In this document: positions 37,207 through 45,853 of the stretch, in pieces
Position numbering within the stretch: position 1 is the first letter of the stretch
How the letters are laid out: each line of letters starts with the position of its first letter
Source: an uncultured Nocardioides sp.
GTDB lineage: Bacteria; Actinomycetota; Actinomycetes; Propionibacteriales; Nocardioidaceae
DNA: 64,000 nt
Direction of reading: 5' to 3'
NCBI RefSeq assembly: GCF_947488025.1
Contig: NZ_CANKYS010000004.1
Location: 1 to 64,000 of the forward strand
Translations under genes and position numbers: made by a program
The notes under the pieces: generated by a model
The model's input: the letters and a program-made list of their open reading frames with translations, nothing else
What the model was told of the DNA's origin: nothing
The model's database searches: none

Positions 37207-37673
37207 GACTCCACGACCGCCTTCATCCGCTCCAGCGTCGTACGCATCCCGCGACGGTTGGTGCGCCTCCGGAGCGGGCCGAGCACCAGCCAGTAGAGGC
37301 GGGTCGGCAGGTTGGGGTCCATGCGGAAGTACTCCGTCACGAGCGTCCCGCCGTCCTTCGGCTCGAGCCGGTAGCCCCAGTTGTTGACCGTGATCGCGTC
37401 GGTGCCGACGGAGAACTCGAAGACCTGCTCCGGCTCGCAGGCGGTGACCCGGCACGGTGACCAGTACGTCGGCCCGACGCCGTTGCGCTTCACGTGGCCG
37501 GCGAAGTAGGCGCCCACCTCGGGCCCGGTCGAGCCGCGGGTCCACTTCGCCTCGAACGTCTCGGGGCTGAACTCCCCGATCCGGGTGACGTCACTGACGA
37601 GGTCCCAGACCTCGGCCGGCGGGGCGTCCATCCAGACCGAGACCTCGTCCCCCAGGGACGGCAGCTTGATCAT
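37203..37673 (-). CDS. SRPBCC-family protein
   Basis: 156 residues. A START/Bet v1-like hydrophobic-pocket protein. The N-terminal VWMDAPPAEVWDLVSDVTRIGEFSPE block is the standard polyketide-cyclase/dehydrase start, followed by a WGYRLEPKDGGTLVTEYF strand. It lies between an acyl-CoA dehydrogenase and the carboxyltransferase, so it may bind a hydrophobic intermediate of the pathway. No catalytic residue is evident. The ATG is 22 bases from the dehydrogenase stop. Confidence 0.8.
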   Translation of the reverse strand: MIKLPSLGDEVSVWMDAPPAEVWDLVSDVTRIGEFSPETFEAKWTRGSTGPEVGAYFAGHVKRNGVGPTYWSPCRVTACEPEQVFEFSVGTDAITVNNWGYRLEPKDGGTLVTEYFRMDPNLPTRLYWLVLGPLRRRTNRRGMRTTLERMKAVVES

Positions 37674-37695
37674 CGAGATTCCTTCTCTGTCGTGG

Positions 37696-38877
37696 TCACG
37701 AGGCGTAACCCATGAGCTTCGCCGTCAGGTCGCGCAGCACCTCGTCGGCGCCGCCCCCGATCGGCAGGAGCCGGGCGTCGCGGTAGTGCCGCTCCACCTC
37801 GGTCCCGTGCATGTAGCCGGTGCCGCCGAAGAGCTGCACGGCCCGGTCGCAGACGTACGCCGCGCAGTCGACGGCGGTCTGCTTGGCCAGGCAGGCCTCG
37901 GCGACGACGAACTCGCCCGCGACGTGCCGGGCGGCGACCGACCGCGTGTAGGTGCGCGCGACCTCGACCTGTCGGCGCATCTCGACGAGCGTGTGCTGGA
38001 CGGTCTGGTTCTCGATCAGCGGCCGGCCGAAGGTCTGGCGCTCGCGGGCGTGAGCCGCCGCAAGGTCGAGCGAGCGGGCCGCGATGCCGTAGCCGTGGAC
38101 GGCGAGCGCGATCCGCTCGACGACGAACTGCTCGGCGATCTGGCCGAAGCCCGAGCCCTCCTCGCCGACGAGGTTGCGCGCCGGCACGCGGCAGTCGACG
38201 AACGACAGCTCGGCGGTGTCGGAGCAGTGCCAGCCCATCTTCTGGAGCGACCGGCTGACGGCGAAGCCGGGCGTGCCCTTCTCGATGACCAGCAACGAGA
38301 TGCCGCCGTGGCCCGGGCCGCCGGTGCGGACGGCCGTGGTGACGAAGTCCGCGCGGACCCCGGAGGTGATGAAGGTCTTCGACCCGTTGACGACGTAGTG
38401 GTCGCCGTCGCGTTCGGCGCGGGTGGTGATCCGCGCGACGTCGGACCCGCCGCCGGGCTCGGTGATCGCGAGGGACCCGATGGTCTCGCCGGCCAGGGTG
38501 GGCCGGACGAACCGGTCGACGAGGTCGGGATCACGGCTCGCCGAGATGTGGGGCAGCGCGATGCCGGCGGTGAACAGGCCTGCCATCAGCCCGCTCGACG
38601 CGCCCGCCTCGAACATCGCCTCCTGCAGCACGACGGTGTCGACCAGGTCGCCGCCACCGCCGCCGACCTCCTCGGGGAAGGAGACACCGATCAGGCCCAG
38701 CCCGCCGGCGGTCCGGTGGAGCGCGCGCGGGATCTCACCGGCGTCCTCCCACTCCTGCAGGTGCGGCACCACCTCGCGGCGCACGAACTCGGCGCCGGTG
38801 GCGCGCAGCGCCTCGCGCTCTGGGGAGCCCGCTGGTTGAGCAGCGAGCGAAGCGAGCGTGTCGAAACCCGGGCTCAT
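37696..38877 (-). CDS. Acyl-CoA dehydrogenase (citronellyl/isovaleryl type)
   Basis: 393 residues. Conserved FAD/acyl-CoA segments IGSLAITEPGGGSDVARI and VQLFGGTGYMHGTEVERHYRDAR. It resembles the dehydrogenases of leucine and acyclic terpene routes, which give the beta-branched enoyl-CoA that a biotin carboxylase then carboxylates. The first codons are unusual: residues 3-15 (PGFDTLASLAAQPA) are written by a palindrome seen as a dispersed repeat in related genomes. The ATG overlaps the AtuA-like gene's stop by 4 bases. Confidence 0.85.
   Translation of the reverse strand: MSPGFDTLASLAAQPAGSPEREALRATGAEFVRREVVPHLQEWEDAGEIPRALHRTAGGLGLIGVSFPEEVGGGGGDLVDTVVLQEAMFEAGASSGLMAGLFTAGIALPHISASRDPDLVDRFVRPTLAGETIGSLAITEPGGGSDVARITTRAERDGDHYVVNGSKTFITSGVRADFVTTAVRTGGPGHGGISLLVIEKGTPGFAVSRSLQKMGWHCSDTAELSFVDCRVPARNLVGEEGSGFGQIAEQFVVERIALAVHGYGIAARSLDLAAAHARERQTFGRPLIENQTVQHTLVEMRRQVEVARTYTRSVAARHVAGEFVVAEACLAKQTAVDCAAYVCDRAVQLFGGTGYMHGTEVERHYRDARLLPIGGGADEVLRDLTAKLMGYAS
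38834..38868. repeat. Palindromic repeat within the N-terminal codons of an acyl-CoA dehydrogenase
   Basis: TGGTTGAGCAGCGAGCGA is followed by AGCGAGCGTGTCGAAACC. From memory, this GGTTTCGACACGCTCGCTTC-type motif is a common dispersed element in Nocardioides-like genomes, usually found between genes. Here it forms codons 3-15. Confidence 0.65.
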
Positions 38878-40598
38878 GTCAGGCTCTCCTCGATCGAGAC
38901 CAGCCGCGAGCGCATCCACTCACCGAGCGCCTTGGCCTGCGGGTCGAACCGGGTGGATGCGGCCACCCCCTGACCGAGGAGGCCGTGCACGACGAGGTTG
39001 ACCGCCCCGAGGTTCGGCAGGAGCCAGACGTCGACGTCGAGGTCGGCGGCCTCCGGCAGGAGGATGGGGATGCCGCGCGGCGACATCAGCTTGAACAGCC
39101 ACTGCACGCGGGCGTCGTACGTCGCCGGGTCGACGCCGTCGTGCGCGACCCAGAGGCCGATGTTGGCGTCGCCGCCCTTGTCGCCCGAGCGCGCGTGGAC
39201 GAACGTGCCCAGCGGCATCCGGCGCGTCAGCGTGTCGTGCTCGGCCGGGTACGGCGACGGGCGGCGGCCGGGGGCCTCGGTCGCGGGGGTGTACGTCGTC
39301 GGGTCGGCGACGACCTCCCGGCGGCCGTCGGCGTGGACGACGGTGTGCACGACGTCGGCGCGGTCGACGTACTCCGCGCGGTAGACGCCGAACGGCGTGG
39401 CCGGCGCGGGCGCCGCCGTCATCGTGAAGCCGGGGTAGGACCCCAGCGCGAGCTCCACGGCGGCGGCGGTGAAGGCGCGGCCGACCGGGTCGGGCGACGG
39501 GTCCTTGACGGTGCAACGCAGCAGGCTGGACGCGGCCTCCTCGGAGTCCGCGTCGGGGGTCGGCAGGTCGACGGCCGACCAGGTGACCTCGGCCGCCGTG
39601 AGGCGAGCCGAGAGCTGCTCGCGCACCCAGGCCGCCTTGGCCTCGACGTCCAGGCCGGTCAGGACGAGCTCGACCTGGTTGCGCCAGCCGCCGAGCTCGT
39701 TGACGCAGACCTTGAGCCGCTCGGGTGGCGCCTCGCCGACGACGCCGCGGATCGCGACCCGGTCGTCGCCCTCCTGCTCGAGGCGCACCGAGTCGAGGTG
39801 GACGGTGACGTCGGGCCCGAGGTAGCGGGTGGACTGGATCTCGTAGACGAGCTGGGCGGTGACGGTGTCGACGGTGACCGCGCCGCCGGTGCCGGCGTGC
39901 TTGGTGATGACGCTCGACCCGTCGGCGGCGACCTCGGCGACCGGGAAGCCCAGCGGCCGGTCGCGGTGGGGCAGGTCGAGGAAGCCGCTGAAGTTGCCGC
40001 CCGTCGCCTGGGTGCCGCACTCGACGACGTGGCCCGCGACGACCGCGCCCGCCAGCTCGTCGTACGACGTCGTGGTCCAGCCGTGGTGCGCGACCGCGGG
40101 CCCCACGACGACGGAGGCGTCGGTGACCCGGCCGGTGACGACCACGTCGGCGCCCGCGGTGAGGGCGGCCGCGATGCCGAACCCGCCGAGGTAGGCGTTG
40201 GCGGTCAGGGCGTTCGGGAAGGAGAGGTGGCGTACGTCGTCGCCCTCGACGTGCGCGACCTGCGGGTCGAGACCCAGCCCCCGGGCGACCTCGCGGACCC
40301 TGTCGGCCAGCCCCGCCGGGTTGAGCCCGCCGGCGTTGGCGACGATCTTCACGCCGTGCTCGAGGGCCAGGCCGAGGCAGTCCTCGAGCTGGCGGACGAA
40401 GGTGCGCGCGTAGCCCAGGGAGGGGTCCTTGAGCTGGTCCTTGCCGAGGATGAGCATGGTCAGCTCAGCGAGGTAGTCGCCGGTGAGGACGTCGAGGCTC
40501 TGCCCGTCCTCGTTGGCTCCCTCCAGCATCTCGCGCATGGCGCTGAGCCGGTCGCCGTAGAAGCCCGAGCAGTTGCCGATCCGCACCACGCCGCTCAC
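38874..40598 (-). CDS. AtuA-like protein (DUF1446, acyclic terpene utilisation)
   Basis: 574 residues. The DUF1446 domain starts VRIGNCSGFYGDRLSAMREML and includes VKIVANAGGLNPAGLADRVRE and VVVTGRVTDASVVVGPAVAHHGW. A C-terminal domain of about 100 residues (LGTFVHARSGDKGGDANIGLWV) is the AtuA-like ferredoxin-fold part. AtuA is required for citronellol/geraniol growth in Pseudomonas but its reaction is unknown. The GTG at 40598 overlaps the stop of the next gene upstream (GTGA). It is the best marker that this operon handles branched isoprenoid-type acyl-CoAs. Confidence 0.85.
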   Translation of the reverse strand: MSGVVRIGNCSGFYGDRLSAMREMLEGANEDGQSLDVLTGDYLAELTMLILGKDQLKDPSLGYARTFVRQLEDCLGLALEHGVKIVANAGGLNPAGLADRVREVARGLGLDPQVAHVEGDDVRHLSFPNALTANAYLGGFGIAAALTAGADVVVTGRVTDASVVVGPAVAHHGWTTTSYDELAGAVVAGHVVECGTQATGGNFSGFLDLPHRDRPLGFPVAEVAADGSSVITKHAGTGGAVTVDTVTAQLVYEIQSTRYLGPDVTVHLDSVRLEQEGDDRVAIRGVVGEAPPERLKVCVNELGGWRNQVELVLTGLDVEAKAAWVREQLSARLTAAEVTWSAVDLPTPDADSEEAASSLLRCTVKDPSPDPVGRAFTAAAVELALGSYPGFTMTAAPAPATPFGVYRAEYVDRADVVHTVVHADGRREVVADPTTYTPATEAPGRRPSPYPAEHDTLTRRMPLGTFVHARSGDKGGDANIGLWVAHDGVDPATYDARVQWLFKLMSPRGIPILLPEAADLDVDVWLLPNLGAVNLVVHGLLGQGVAASTRFDPQAKALGEWMRSRLVSIEESLT

Positions 40599-41374
40599 CT
40601 CGCGGCCCTCCCCTCGCCCGGCTGGCCGGCGAAGGCCTGGGCGATGTCGAGCCACCGGTCGACGTCGGCGCCGGTGGCGACGAGGTCGGTGTCGGCGCGG
40701 TGGACCCGCTGGGTGACCAGCCGGCAGAAGTGGCCGGCGCTGCCGCTGAGCGTCTGCGCCGCGTCGTCCGGCCCCCACGACCACACGTCACCCGACGGCG
40801 CGACCAGGTCGATGCGGAACTCCTCGGCCGGTGCGTCGAGGCCATGGACGGAGAAGGCGAAGTTGCGGGTGCGTACGCCGAGGTGGGCGACGTGGCGGAT
40901 CCGGTCGGTGTCCTCCACCGGCGCGCCGAGGCCCTCGTGGACGTCGAGGCCGTGCGCCCAGGTCTCCATGAGCCGCGCGGTCGCCATCGACGTGGCCGAC
41001 ATCGGCAGGCCGAACCACGGCATCTTCTCCCCCTGCGGCATCGCGACCAGCGTCGCCCGCAGGTCGGCCCGCGCCCGGCGCCAGCGCCCGAGGAGGTCCG
41101 GCTCCTTGGCGATGGCGTGCGCCTCCGCGTCGACGTAGCCGTCCGGGTCGGCGATGGCCCCGAGGACGACCGCGTCCCAGGCCTCCTTGTCGGTCGCCGC
41201 CTTGACCGCGACCTCGTCGGTCCACGCGAGGTGGGCGACCTGGGTCGCGACGTCCCAGCCGGGGGCGGGGGTCGCCGCGTGCCAGCCGTCCTCGTCGAGC
41301 CCGGCCACCAGCTGCTCGAGCCGGTCGCCCTCTGCCTCGAGGTCGGCGAGCACCTGTGTCAGTACGTCGGTCAT
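40595..41374 (-). CDS. TIGR03084/maleylpyruvate isomerase-like metal-binding protein
   Basis: 259 residues. DinB/MDMPI-type four-helix metal-binding fold: DEDGWHAATPAPGWDVATQVAHLAWTDE carries the first histidines and METWAHGLDVHEGLG the second metal pair. Members act as mycothiol-dependent isomerases or transferases; TIGR03084 proteins are regularly found beside AtuA-like genes in actinobacteria, by my recollection. The ATG overlaps the TetR stop by 4 bases, so it is the first enzyme gene of the operon. Confidence 0.8.
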   Translation of the reverse strand: MTDVLTQVLADLEAEGDRLEQLVAGLDEDGWHAATPAPGWDVATQVAHLAWTDEVAVKAATDKEAWDAVVLGAIADPDGYVDAEAHAIAKEPDLLGRWRRARADLRATLVAMPQGEKMPWFGLPMSATSMATARLMETWAHGLDVHEGLGAPVEDTDRIRHVAHLGVRTRNFAFSVHGLDAPAEEFRIDLVAPSGDVWSWGPDDAAQTLSGSAGHFCRLVTQRVHRADTDLVATGADVDRWLDIAQAFAGQPGEGRAAR

Positions 41375-42030
41375 GTCGTCCCCTGCTCCTGTCGGTCCAG
41401 CTCCCGGTCCAGCACGTCGGCCCACTCCCGCAGGATCCGGCGACGGCGCGCCGAGTCGTCGGTGAACGTGGAGGCCAGGCCCAGGCCGCGCACGAGGTCG
41501 AGGGTGGCCTGCACCAGCTCGCGCACGCCCGGCCGCGACTCGTCGACGCCGAGCGCGGCGACGGTCAGCCGGTGCGCCTCGCGACCGACCCGCTGCTCCA
41601 GCGGACCGACCGCCGCGAGGAGGGCCTCGTCGGTGCGGGCGGCCACCCACAGCTCCAGCGCCGCGGCGAAGACCGGCGAGGCGAAGTGGTCGCCGAGCAT
41701 CTCGACCACCGTGCGGAGTCGAGTGCGCCGCCCCGCGGCGGAGGCGACCGGCTCAGCACTCAACGCGGCGAAGGCGGCCGAGAGCTCGGCCCCGCGCCGT
41801 TCGGTGAGGTGCTCGACGGCAGCCACGACGAGGTCGTTCTTGGTCGGGAAGTGGTGCAGCTGCGCGCCGCGGCTGACGCCGGCGCGCTCGGAGACGAGGG
41901 TCGTCGAGGTCCCCGCGAAGCCGCGCTCCACCAGGAGCTCCACCGTCGCCTCCAGCAGGCGCGCCCGCATCGCCCGGGTCCGGTCGGCCTGCGGCACGCG
42001 AGGCACGGCGGCCGGCAGGGGGGAGGTCAC
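41371..42030 (-). CDS. TetR-family regulator of the carboxylase operon
   Basis: 219 residues. The N-terminal helix-turn-helix is RARLLEATVELLVERGFAGTSTTLV followed by SERAGVSRGAQLHHFPTKNDLVVAAVEHL, canonical for TetR/AcrR. The C-terminal half is a ligand-binding bundle. It heads the eight-gene operon that runs to 32281 and is translationally coupled to it, so it probably controls its own operon in response to an acyl-CoA. A near palindrome TTGTTTGTA-like sequence (about 42050-42066) upstream of the GTG is a candidate operator. Confidence 0.85.
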   Translation of the reverse strand: MTSPLPAAVPRVPQADRTRAMRARLLEATVELLVERGFAGTSTTLVSERAGVSRGAQLHHFPTKNDLVVAAVEHLTERRGAELSAAFAALSAEPVASAAGRRTRLRTVVEMLGDHFASPVFAAALELWVAARTDEALLAAVGPLEQRVGREAHRLTVAALGVDESRPGVRELVQATLDLVRGLGLASTFTDDSARRRRILREWADVLDRELDRQEQGTT

Positions 42031-42076
42031 GGCGCCCAGCCTGCCGTCGTACAAACAAACAGTCAAGCCTGACTTT

Positions 42077-43687
42077 TTATGGGACTTGGGTCAGCGTCCC
42101 CACCGCGCCGCAGGGCGAGGTCGACCCGAGCCACAGGTCGCCCTCGGGGATCGAGGCCCGCCACGCGTACCAGCCCTGCTGCTCCAGCTGGAAGCTGATG
42201 GACGTGAACGTGCCGTTGCCCGGTCGGCGCTGCACGACGTCGCGATGGTTGCCCGTGCACGCCTCGGACGCCGTCGGGTAGGGGCCGTAGAGCGAGGTCG
42301 TGACGTCGATCGGTCCTCCGAAGGGCAGCCCGGCGACGGTGACCTGCGCCGCGAGGACGTCGTACGGTGCCGCGGTGGCCGGGGCCGACAGCGTCACCGA
42401 CGCCCGCGAGCGCACCCGCACCGGCGCGCCGCACGAGGTCACCGGCACGCTGGCGTCGGTCCCGTCGACCGTGACCTGCCAGACGTGGTAGCCACCGGCG
42501 GACGGCGCGATCGCGGGTGAGGCGTAGGCGCCGTCGGCGCCGACCGGCAGGGAGACCGTCCCCACTGCCGGACCGCCGCAGTGCGCTGCCGCCGCCGAGG
42601 CGAACGGTCCGTGCAGCGACGCCGTGGCCGTGCGACTGGCACCGTCGCCGTCGATCGTCGCCACCACCCTCGCCGGGGAGCCGGCCACGAGCACGGTCGG
42701 GTCCGCCGTGAGGGACAGCGACTGCGGGCCGCGGACCGCGACCCGGGCGCTGGCCACGATGGTGCGACGTACGCCGCCCTCCGCCGCCGACGCCTGCCGC
42801 TCACGGTCGGCGCCGCGGACCCGCAGCCAGTGCAGCGGCACCTGGCCGACCTCCGCGACGACCGTGCGCCAGCCGGCGACGGGCGCGGCCAGTCGCACCA
42901 GCGCCCGCCCGTCGTCACCGGTCACCGTGTCGATCGGTCCGGCGGCCGGCTGGGACACTCCGCCGTCGGGCGAGGTCACGCTCACCGGCAGCCCGGCGAC
43001 CGGTCCTCCGTGACCGTCGGTCACGCGCACGGTCACGGCCGTCACCCCGCCGACGTCGGCGGTGGTGGGCTGGACGGCGACCTGGTGGGGACCGGCGCTC
43101 GCCCGGGAGCCGCGCAGCATGAGGCGGGCGTAGCGGCGGACCGTGGCCGGGTCGCCGGAGGCCCGGACCCGGGCGGCACCGCGGCGGGCGCCGAGCCGCC
43201 AGGCGCGGCCGGCGAGGAGGTGGAGCACCGCTGCGTCGACCGCCGCGGCCTGGACGGCGTCCTTGTGGCCGCCGTACTTGGACAGGATCCAGGCGGCTCG
43301 CTCGGTCGCGGCACCGGACGGACCCTTGGCGCCCCGGAGGTCGGAGGTGGCGTCGACGGCCCGGAAGCCGGCCCGGTTGGGCCGACGCCCGGGCGTGAAC
43401 ACGAAGACGGGTGTGTCGTTGAGCATGTAGCCACCGATCCAGCCGCCGTCGGCGCGGCCGGTCGGGGGGATGCGGAAGCCGGCCCAGCGCTCGGCGCGGT
43501 CGTCCGAGCCGGCAGCCAGCGGCGCCGGCATCGCCACGAGGGTCGTCAGGGCGAGCACGGTGGCGAGGACCGCGGCGAGGAGGGTGGCGAGCAGCGAGGC
43601 GAGCGGGCGCGCGTGGGCCGGGCGTGCGGTCGTGACCGGCGCGTCGTCGGCGGGGGTGTGCTCGGATTCGGTGGTGGTGGTCGGCAT
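42077..43687 (-). CDS. Secreted thioester-domain-like surface protein
   Basis: 536 residues. A signal peptide with a long n-region (residues 1-60) is followed by a region like the TQXA thioester domains of actinobacterial surface proteins (GFRIPPTGRADGGWIGGYML ... AAWILSKYGGHKDAVQAAAV). The cysteine and glutamine that form the thioester appear replaced (VFVFTPGRR and AAVDAAVLH), so it may be a non-bonding relative. Then come an Ig-like domain and two C-terminal repeats with LHGPFAS/LYGPYPT, a GYHVWQV/GWYAWRA strand and a paired-Cys pattern (SCGAPV/PCGAVG). It lies just downstream of, and likely co-transcribed with, the SARP gene. Confidence 0.65.
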   Translation of the reverse strand: MPTTTTESEHTPADDAPVTTARPAHARPLASLLATLLAAVLATVLALTTLVAMPAPLAAGSDDRAERWAGFRIPPTGRADGGWIGGYMLNDTPVFVFTPGRRPNRAGFRAVDATSDLRGAKGPSGAATERAAWILSKYGGHKDAVQAAAVDAAVLHLLAGRAWRLGARRGAARVRASGDPATVRRYARLMLRGSRASAGPHQVAVQPTTADVGGVTAVTVRVTDGHGGPVAGLPVSVTSPDGGVSQPAAGPIDTVTGDDGRALVRLAAPVAGWRTVVAEVGQVPLHWLRVRGADRERQASAAEGGVRRTIVASARVAVRGPQSLSLTADPTVLVAGSPARVVATIDGDGASRTATASLHGPFASAAAAHCGGPAVGTVSLPVGADGAYASPAIAPSAGGYHVWQVTVDGTDASVPVTSCGAPVRVRSRASVTLSAPATAAPYDVLAAQVTVAGLPFGGPIDVTTSLYGPYPTASEACTGNHRDVVQRRPGNGTFTSISFQLEQQGWYAWRASIPEGDLWLGSTSPCGAVGTLTQVP

Positions 43688-43698
43688 CGCGCTGCTCC

Positions 43699-45300
43699 TC
43701 ACCCCACCGGGCCCGGGTCCTGCGTGCCGGGGTCGGTGGGTTCGCCGGGCGGACTCGGGTGCCGCGTCGGGCTGGGCTGGGGGGTCTGGCTCGGGGACGG
43801 GCTGGGCTGCTGGGTCTGCTGGACCGGGGTCGTGCTCGGCGTGGGGGTGGGGGTGGGGGTCGGGGTCGGGGTGGGGGTCGGGGTCGGGGTGGGGGTGGCA
43901 GTCGGTGAGGACGTGGTGGGCGTCGGCGTGGGGCTCGGCGCGGGCGGCGGGGACGGGTCCCGCTGTGGTGCGGCGGCCGCGGCGAGCGCAGGCGCCTCGG
44001 CCTCCTGGACGCGGACCTCGCCGACGACGGGCGCGGCGGTCGGGGACGTCGCCGACCACTCGTAGGTGCCGCCGTCGAGCCCGCCCAGCACCAGCCGCTG
44101 CCCGTCGCGGCTGCGGACCACGACGCTGCGCACGAGGCTCCTGCCGGACGGCCCCGCGACCTCGAGCCGGACCCGGGCCGGTCGCTGGGTGGCGCGGACG
44201 ACGAAGACCGCGGCTCCCTCGGTCGAGCCGACGGGACGCACCAGCACCTCGCGGGCGTACGCCGGACCGGTGGCGGCGCCAGGACCCGGCCGGGCGGGCG
44301 GCGCGTCCGGGAGGCGGTCGCCGGAGGACACCGGGTCGGTGGGCCGCGCGCGGTCGGGGCCGAGGTTGGCGACGGACACCGAGACTGCCAGGACGAGGGC
44401 CGCCCCCACCGCCAGCCGCGCAGCGGTCGCCCGCCGGGACAGGCCGGCCGGCCCTGTGGGGGACAGGGGGTCCGGTGGGGGCGGCGGTCCGGCGGGGGGT
44501 GGTCCGGGCGGGGCGACCTGCCGCAGGACCGATGCGGCCCTCTCCCTGGCGGGTGTCCGACGCCGGACGGGGACGACGACCGGGGCGGCGGGGGGCGCGG
44601 AGGCCTCCACGAGGGCGCCGAGACCGGGCGACGGCACGACCCCGAGCTCGGTGCGTACGACGTCGCGGTAGCGCTCGAGCTCCCGCACGGCGCCGGCCCG
44701 GTCCCCCCGGCCGAGGAGGGCGCGGATCAGCAGCTCGCTGGCCGACTCCCGCAGGGGCTCGATGCGCGCCACCGCGCGCGCGGCCTCCTCGGCGAGCGTG
44801 GTGTCGCCCCGCTCGAGGGCCGCCCGGGCCAGCCGCTCGAGGGCGCCGACCCGCTGGTGCTCCAGGTCGTCGCGGTGCGCCTCGACCCACTCGTCGTACC
44901 AGCCGGGGAGCAGCTGCTCCCCCGCCAGCGTGACCAGCAGCGACGGGTCCGCCCCCGCGTCCGGGCCGGCGGCCGCCGACACGGCCGCCCGCAGGACGTC
45001 GACGTCGACCACGACGTCCGCCGCGAGCGCGACGCTCGTCCGGTCGGCCGTGAGCAGGCCGGGGCACCGCTGGTGGGTCTGGGACACGGCGCGCCGGAGG
45101 CTGGCGAGGGCACGGGCGTCGGTGCTCTCGGGCCACAGCATGCCGGCGACCTGCGCGCGGGCGCGCGGGCCGGTGAGGGCGAGCAGGGCACACAGGCGCT
45201 GCTCGCGGCCGCCGAGCGCGACGACGTCGCCGTCCACGACGAGCTGCCACCCGCCGAGGAGGCTCAGGCCACGACTAGTGGCACGCCTGGTCTCCCGCAT
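43699..45300 (-). CDS. Membrane-anchored SARP-family regulator (BTAD domain)
   Basis: 533 residues. Residues 10-100 are an OmpR-like winged-helix DNA-binding domain ([20 protein letters not shown] ... [13 protein letters not shown]). Residues 105-240 are the bacterial transcriptional activator (BTAD) domain ([20 protein letters not shown]). One membrane helix follows near 290-315, then an extracytoplasmic beta-sandwich with [16 protein letters not shown] and a Thr-Pro tail of about 20 PT repeats. SARPs activate secondary metabolite and peptide genes. A membrane-spanning version is unusual and suggests sensing of an external signal. It diverges from the peptide operon, with SARP-type direct repeats in between. 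Confidence 0.83.
   Translation of the reverse strand: MRETRRATSRGLSLLGGWQLVVDGDVVALGGREQRLCALLALTGPRARAQVAGMLWPESTDARALASLRRAVSQTHQRCPGLLTADRTSVALAADVVVDVDVLRAAVSAAAGPDAGADPSLLVTLAGEQLLPGWYDEWVEAHRDDLEHQRVGALERLARAALERGDTTLAEEAARAVARIEPLRESASELLIRALLGRGDRAGAVRELERYRDVVRTELGVVPSPGLGALVEASAPPAAPVVVPVRRRTPARERAASVLRQVAPPGPPPAGPPPPPDPLSPTGPAGLSRRATAARLAVGAALVLAVSVSVANLGPDRARPTDPVSSGDRLPDAPPARPGPGAATGPAYAREVLVRPVGSTEGAAVFVVRATQRPARVRLEVAGPSGRSLVRSVVVRSRDGQRLVLGGLDGGTYEWSATSPTAAPVVGEVRVQEAEAPALAAAAAPQRDPSPPPAPSPTPTPTTSSPTATPTPTPTPTPTPTPTPTPTPSTTPVQQTQQPSPSPSQTPQPSPTRHPSPPGEPTDPGTQDPGPVG
43841..43900. repeat. GTGGGG/GTCGGG microsatellite coding Thr-Pro repeats
   Basis: About ten tandem copies of a 6-base unit encode alternating Thr-Pro in the SARP protein's external tail. 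Such tracts can change in length by slippage without breaking the frame, because each unit is two codons. Confidence 0.85.
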
Positions 45301-45479
45301 GGTCGATCACCGAGAAGTCCCTCTCCCGTTCCCGCTCCTCGATGTCGAGCAGCGGGCATCCCTGGGGCAGCAGCCTCCTCGCCGCCCACCCCTACGGACG
45401 GGCGCGCGAATGGTTATCCCCACGATTGGGGTCGACGTCTGGACCACTTTCGGCTTGCGGTCCGGGTGGCGCGGCTCGA

Positions 45480-45511
45480 TCACGCAGGAGTCACGCAGGG
45501 TCCGGTCCGAT
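45480..45511 (+). promoter_or_regulatory. SARP-type direct-repeat operator and promoter of the peptide operon
   Basis: TCACGCA occurs at 45480-45486 and again at 45491-45497, a repeat every 11 bases with a 4-base spacer. SARP regulators bind heptamer repeats with this spacing, 8 bases before the -10 box. A TCCGAT at 45506-45511 stands exactly there. The predicted start near 45518 leaves a 35-base leader before the first peptide gene. Confidence 0.6.
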
Positions 45512-45552
45512 GTGCCGCACGACCGACCGCACAGAGGGAGGAGGTGAACATC

Positions 45553-45750
45553 ATGCGGGAACTCTCATTCGCCGAGCTCGACACCGAGCGCACCGAGCTT
45601 CTTCCGACCCGGGAGACGCTGACCTACGGCGGCAACTTCAACTGGGCCAACATCGTGGCGACCAACTCGTCCATGGCCCTCAACGCTGCGTCCCTGTACG
45701 CCGTGGCGAACAGCGCTGCGCAGCAGACGATCCTGGTCAGCCAGGGCTGA
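45553..45750 (+). CDS. Short leader-core-like peptide, paralogue 1
   Basis: 65 residues. The ATG follows a near-perfect AGGAGGTG site. The N-terminal third (MRELSFAELDTERTELLPTR) holds LDxE and LPxRETL motifs shared with the second peptide at 45854. The remainder is small, uncharged, Asn/Ala/Ser-rich, and ends QQTILVSQG. Aligning the two peptides with one gap, six polar residues coincide: Asn30, 38, 44, 53 and Gln58, 64, with spacings 8, 6, 9, 5, 6. The split into a charged leader and a neutral core is the usual design of ribosomal peptide precursors. No known maturation enzyme (YcaO, LanM, radical SAM) is nearby, so a plain secreted or self-assembling peptide is also possible. Confidence 0.8.
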   Translation: MRELSFAELDTERTELLPTRETLTYGGNFNWANIVATNSSMALNAASLYAVANSAAQQTILVSQG

Positions 45751-45757
45751 CGACCTC

Positions 45758-45789
45758 GCGTGGCCTCCCTGCGGAGGGGGAGGCCACGC
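45758..45789 (+). terminator. Hairpin between the two peptide genes (attenuator-like)
   Basis: Perfect 12-base arms (45758-45769, 45778-45789) with an 8-base loop begin 8 bases after the first peptide's stop. Such hairpins commonly let the precursor be made in excess over downstream genes. It may stabilise the upstream message or end most transcripts. Confidence 0.7.
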
Positions 45790-45853
45790 ATGGTCACGGT
45801 CCTCCGCCCCGACCACGTCGGGACCCGACCAGCACAGAAGGAGGTGAACCCGC

